Source: JACJYM01 sp965230495 (GTDB taxonomy: Bacteria; Bacteroidota; Bacteroidia; Chitinophagales; Saprospiraceae). From it: a stretch of DNA of 64,000 nucleotides. Every line of letters starts with the position of its first letter. The stretch's first letter is position 1. The DNA lies in the NCBI GenBank assembly GCA_965230495.1, contig OZ246004.1:1488001-1552000 (forward strand), written 5' to 3'. Below, one piece after another: positions 62,211 through 64,000 of this stretch. The notes below the pieces were generated by a model, which saw nothing but the letters and a program-made list of their open reading frames with translations, searched no databases and had not been told where the DNA came from. The translations under genes and the position numbers were made by a program.

Positions 62211-63464
62211 TTATCCGTTGATATTCCATCTATTTTGATATACTCTATCCGGATCTAGTTTTTCTGACAAATAACGCATATTCAGAGGTTTAATCTCCTT
62301 GCTCTCCGCTCCTACTCCTGCAAGGTACATCCAGTTTCCATAATTGGAACATGGATCATAATCTATCAGTTTGCTTTCAAAGTATTGTGCACCAATCAAC
62401 CAATCTTGTTGAAGGTTATGAATAAAGAAACTTGCTGTTATTTTTCTTGCAGTTTTACCCACATAACCATCATGTTTCAAGTTTTTCATTATTGCATTAA
62501 TTAACGGCTCTTCCGTTTCTCCATTGATCCAAGCTATAATTACATTTTCATCTCTTTGTCCTCTCTTACCTACTCGAGAAATACCAGAAGACTGAAATAT
62601 CTGGTTCCCATATTTCTTACCCATTAATCTATGATAATCCCTCACCATAAGAGATTTATAATATGGATGATCTCCTTTAGATTTGAAACTTAAATCTTTT
62701 TTCCTGTAATGGTAAATCATTTTAGGAGATAAGCAACCCAAAGAAATCCAAGGAGAAAGAGCCATTTCTCCATTACTAAGATTGTCATCCTTGGATCCGG
62801 AGTAACACTTAGAAAGCCTTTCCATCCCAGCTGTCTCTCCACCTGTGAAGTGCGTAGCCGGCTCTTCATCAAAATATAGATCCTTTAATTCAGGTATTTT
62901 GCCAACTTCTAGGTCATCGAATTTCGTAAATAAATAATCAGGTCTTGGCAATGGTTCTCTTATTTTAATATATCTCTCAACCTCTTTCTTTAGACCTACT
63001 AACTGATCAGGAGCATGAGTTATGGGAAACGGAAGATCAGAAGTATAATATAACATCTTTCCTCTAGAATATCTTAATTCTTGTCCTACGGACCATAATA
63101 GTTCTTCCAGATTATCCTGTACCATAACCTCTTCCGAGGTTCTTTCTCTATTACAATAGATGTAACTGGATTTATAGTATCTCGCTATCTCAAATATCTC
63201 TTCTTCAGGTATCCCTACCCTAACTATCAAATCAGATCCTAATTTCCGTAGGTTCTTTCTTAAATCATGAATAGAATCAATTACAAACTGTGCTCTATGG
63301 ACTCCAATTTTAGGAAAACCATATCTAGTTTTTGATTGAAATAACCTACTATCAAACACATATATTGGCAATACACTCTCACATTGTTGAGTAGCTTCGA
63401 CTAAAGCCTCATTATCAACTAACCTTAAATCATTTCTAAACCAAATTATTCCTTTTTCCCTCAT
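62211..63464 (-). CDS. Cryptochrome/photolyase, DASH-like, divergent
   Basis: A 417-residue photolyase-superfamily protein. The antenna domain starts IIWFRNDLRLVDNEAL; YYTSDLPFPITHAPDQ, FTGGETAGMERL and SPWISLGCLSPKMIYHYRK point to the DASH group, and LIDYDPCSNYGNWMYLAGVG is the FAD-pocket region with its Asn and Trp. Two parts differ from ordinary DASH proteins: WINGETEEPLINAIMKNL (usually GETGYPxxDAxMxEL) and GYVGKTARKITASFF (usually GxMSNRGRQNVASFL). FAD binding or DNA repair may be altered. It ends 8 bases from the convergent dikinase-like gene. Confidence 0.85.
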   Translation of the reverse strand: MREKGIIWFRNDLRLVDNEALVEATQQCESVLPIYVFDSRLFQSKTRYGFPKIGVHRAQFVIDSIHDLRKNLRKLGSDLIVRVGIPEEEIFEIARYYKSSYIYCNRERTSEEVMVQDNLEELLWSVGQELRYSRGKMLYYTSDLPFPITHAPDQLVGLKKEVERYIKIREPLPRPDYLFTKFDDLEVGKIPELKDLYFDEEPATHFTGGETAGMERLSKCYSGSKDDNLSNGEMALSPWISLGCLSPKMIYHYRKKDLSFKSKGDHPYYKSLMVRDYHRLMGKKYGNQIFQSSGISRVGKRGQRDENVIIAWINGETEEPLINAIMKNLKHDGYVGKTARKITASFFIHNLQQDWLIGAQYFESKLIDYDPCSNYGNWMYLAGVGAESKEIKPLNMRYLSEKLDPDRVYQNRWNING

Positions 63465-63606
63465 ATTGATAGCAAGAAAATACTATCAAATTTAACATAA
63501 AGAGTTAACATTTGGTTGAAATAAAGGCAATATAAAAGATCTAATTTCTTCTTTTAGAAACTTGATTAATACTTTAAAAATCAAAGAGCATTATCGATTC
63601 AAAACG

Positions 63607-63614
63607 TATCTTTG
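63607..63614 (+). promoter_or_regulatory. -7 box for the partial lipoprotein gene
   Basis: TATCTTTG is an exact TAnnTTTG match, 24 bases before the ATG at 63639. Confidence 0.5.
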
Positions 63615-63638
63615 TAAATACTTAATAAACAGATTATA

Positions 63639-64000
63639 ATGAAATTTTTTTTTGTTGTGCTTTTGAGCTTAACTTATCTTTCTTGCGGGCCTAAATTAAA
63701 CGATGAAAACAAAGTCCTAAAAGATGAGGTAATGGCTATACATGATGACGTTATGCCAAAAATGTCTGACATTCATCGAAATAAGAAAATGCTTAGAAAA
63801 GCACTTAAGGTAGTAGAAGGAGAAGAGAATAAAAAAGTGCTTAGCCTACACATTAAGAAACTGGAAGAAGCTGACGAGGCAATGATGAAATGGATGGGCG
63901 AATATAAAATTCCTGAAAGTGATAATGAAGCCAAAGAATATCTCCTACGTCAAAAGAAAGAAATAAGTTCAGTTAGAGATCAAATGTTAAAGGCTATTGA
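63639..64000 (+). CDS. Partial lipoprotein, helical
   Basis: The gene runs off the right edge; 120 codons are seen. A lipoprotein signal (KFFFVVLLSLTYLSC, Cys near residue 16) is followed by GPKLNDENKVLKDEVMAIHD and a long charged alpha-helical, coiled-coil-like region with many Lys and Glu and a few Met (EADEAMMKWMGEYKI). It resembles small helical lipoproteins of Bacteroidota with no known role. Little of the C-terminus can be judged. Confidence 0.75.
   Translation, partial: MKFFFVVLLSLTYLSCGPKLNDENKVLKDEVMAIHDDVMPKMSDIHRNKKMLRKALKVVEGEENKKVLSLHIKKLEEADEAMMKWMGEYKIPESDNEAKEYLLRQKKEISSVRDQMLKAI

Overview
The window looks like a piece of a chromosome from a low-GC member of the Bacteroidota, plausibly of the Saprospiria type; that placement is inference. 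Signs of the phylum are an LpxC-FabZ fusion inside an lpxD-lpxC/fabZ-lpxA run, three secreted proteins with a C-terminal type IX secretion sorting domain (PNP...KGxY/S...K motif), many promoter-like TAnnTTTG boxes (the Bacteroidota -7 element), little visible Shine-Dalgarno sequence before start codons, and families mostly met in Bacteroidota (DUF6428, DUF2652, DUF4412, DUF4350). I see no tRNA, rRNA, CRISPR array, insertion sequence or prophage. Gene order is that of an ordinary chromosome with short, mostly two- to five-gene operons.

Layout. 1-4.8 kb: the N-terminus of a TonB-receptor-like protein, an arsenic-type module (ArsR, DUF6428, GNAT) with a visible ArsR-like operator, a cyclase-like DUF2652 protein, a decayed reading frame, and a secreted Cys-rich protein with an internal duplication. 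5-11.2 kb: MnmE, a MbnP-like lipoprotein, an ABC ATPase and the lipid A genes lpxA, lpxC/fabZ and lpxD. 11.2-19 kb: a possible small RNA, YchF, a T9SS cargo, prfB with its programmed +1 frameshift, an FKBP lipoprotein, NrnA, Ndk and ChrA. 19-28.5 kb: an SLC45-type MFS transporter, RecQ, a glycosyltransferase, two enzyme-like proteins that have lost their catalytic residues, RmlD, RmlC, Der, and a phosphatase-like protein without its catalytic Cys. 28.5-40.2 kb: FahA and HmgA (tyrosine catabolism), a lipoprotein, a peptidase-M1-like protein with a C-terminal membrane barrel but no zinc site, a bestrophin, a large T9SS/dockerin-like protein and a lineage-type helical protein. 40.2-45.5 kb: a LolD/MacB-type ATPase, a deoxynucleoside kinase, a heavy-metal domain protein, a TRAP permease pair without binding protein, lipoprotein MsrB and membrane proteins. 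45.5-51.6 kb: the SpoIIM-DUF4129-DUF4350-MoxR-DUF58 operon, divergent from an RDD gene. 51.6-64 kb: RplS, a LuxE-like adenylating enzyme, two secreted proteins, PurC, a DUF4412 protein, cobalamin adenosyltransferase, FtsE, PrmC, Cdd, a predicted exported dikinase-like protein, a divergent DASH-type photolyase and a partial lipoprotein.

How the parts work together. Several genes serve translation: PrmC methylates the GGQ loop of the RF2 made by prfB, MnmE modifies tRNA, and Der, YchF and RplS act on the ribosome. The envelope set (lipid A genes, rhamnose genes, glycosyltransferase, T9SS cargos) suits a Gram-negative surface-active bacterium. HmgA and FahA form the end of phenylalanine/tyrosine degradation. 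No gene cluster here is clearly a new defence or biosynthetic system. The most unusual themes are (a) several enzyme-fold proteins with visibly lost active sites, (b) an exported protein with phosphohistidine and ATP-grasp domains in the order seen in glucan-water dikinases, and (c) strong perfect hairpins at gene starts, one of which encloses a start codon.
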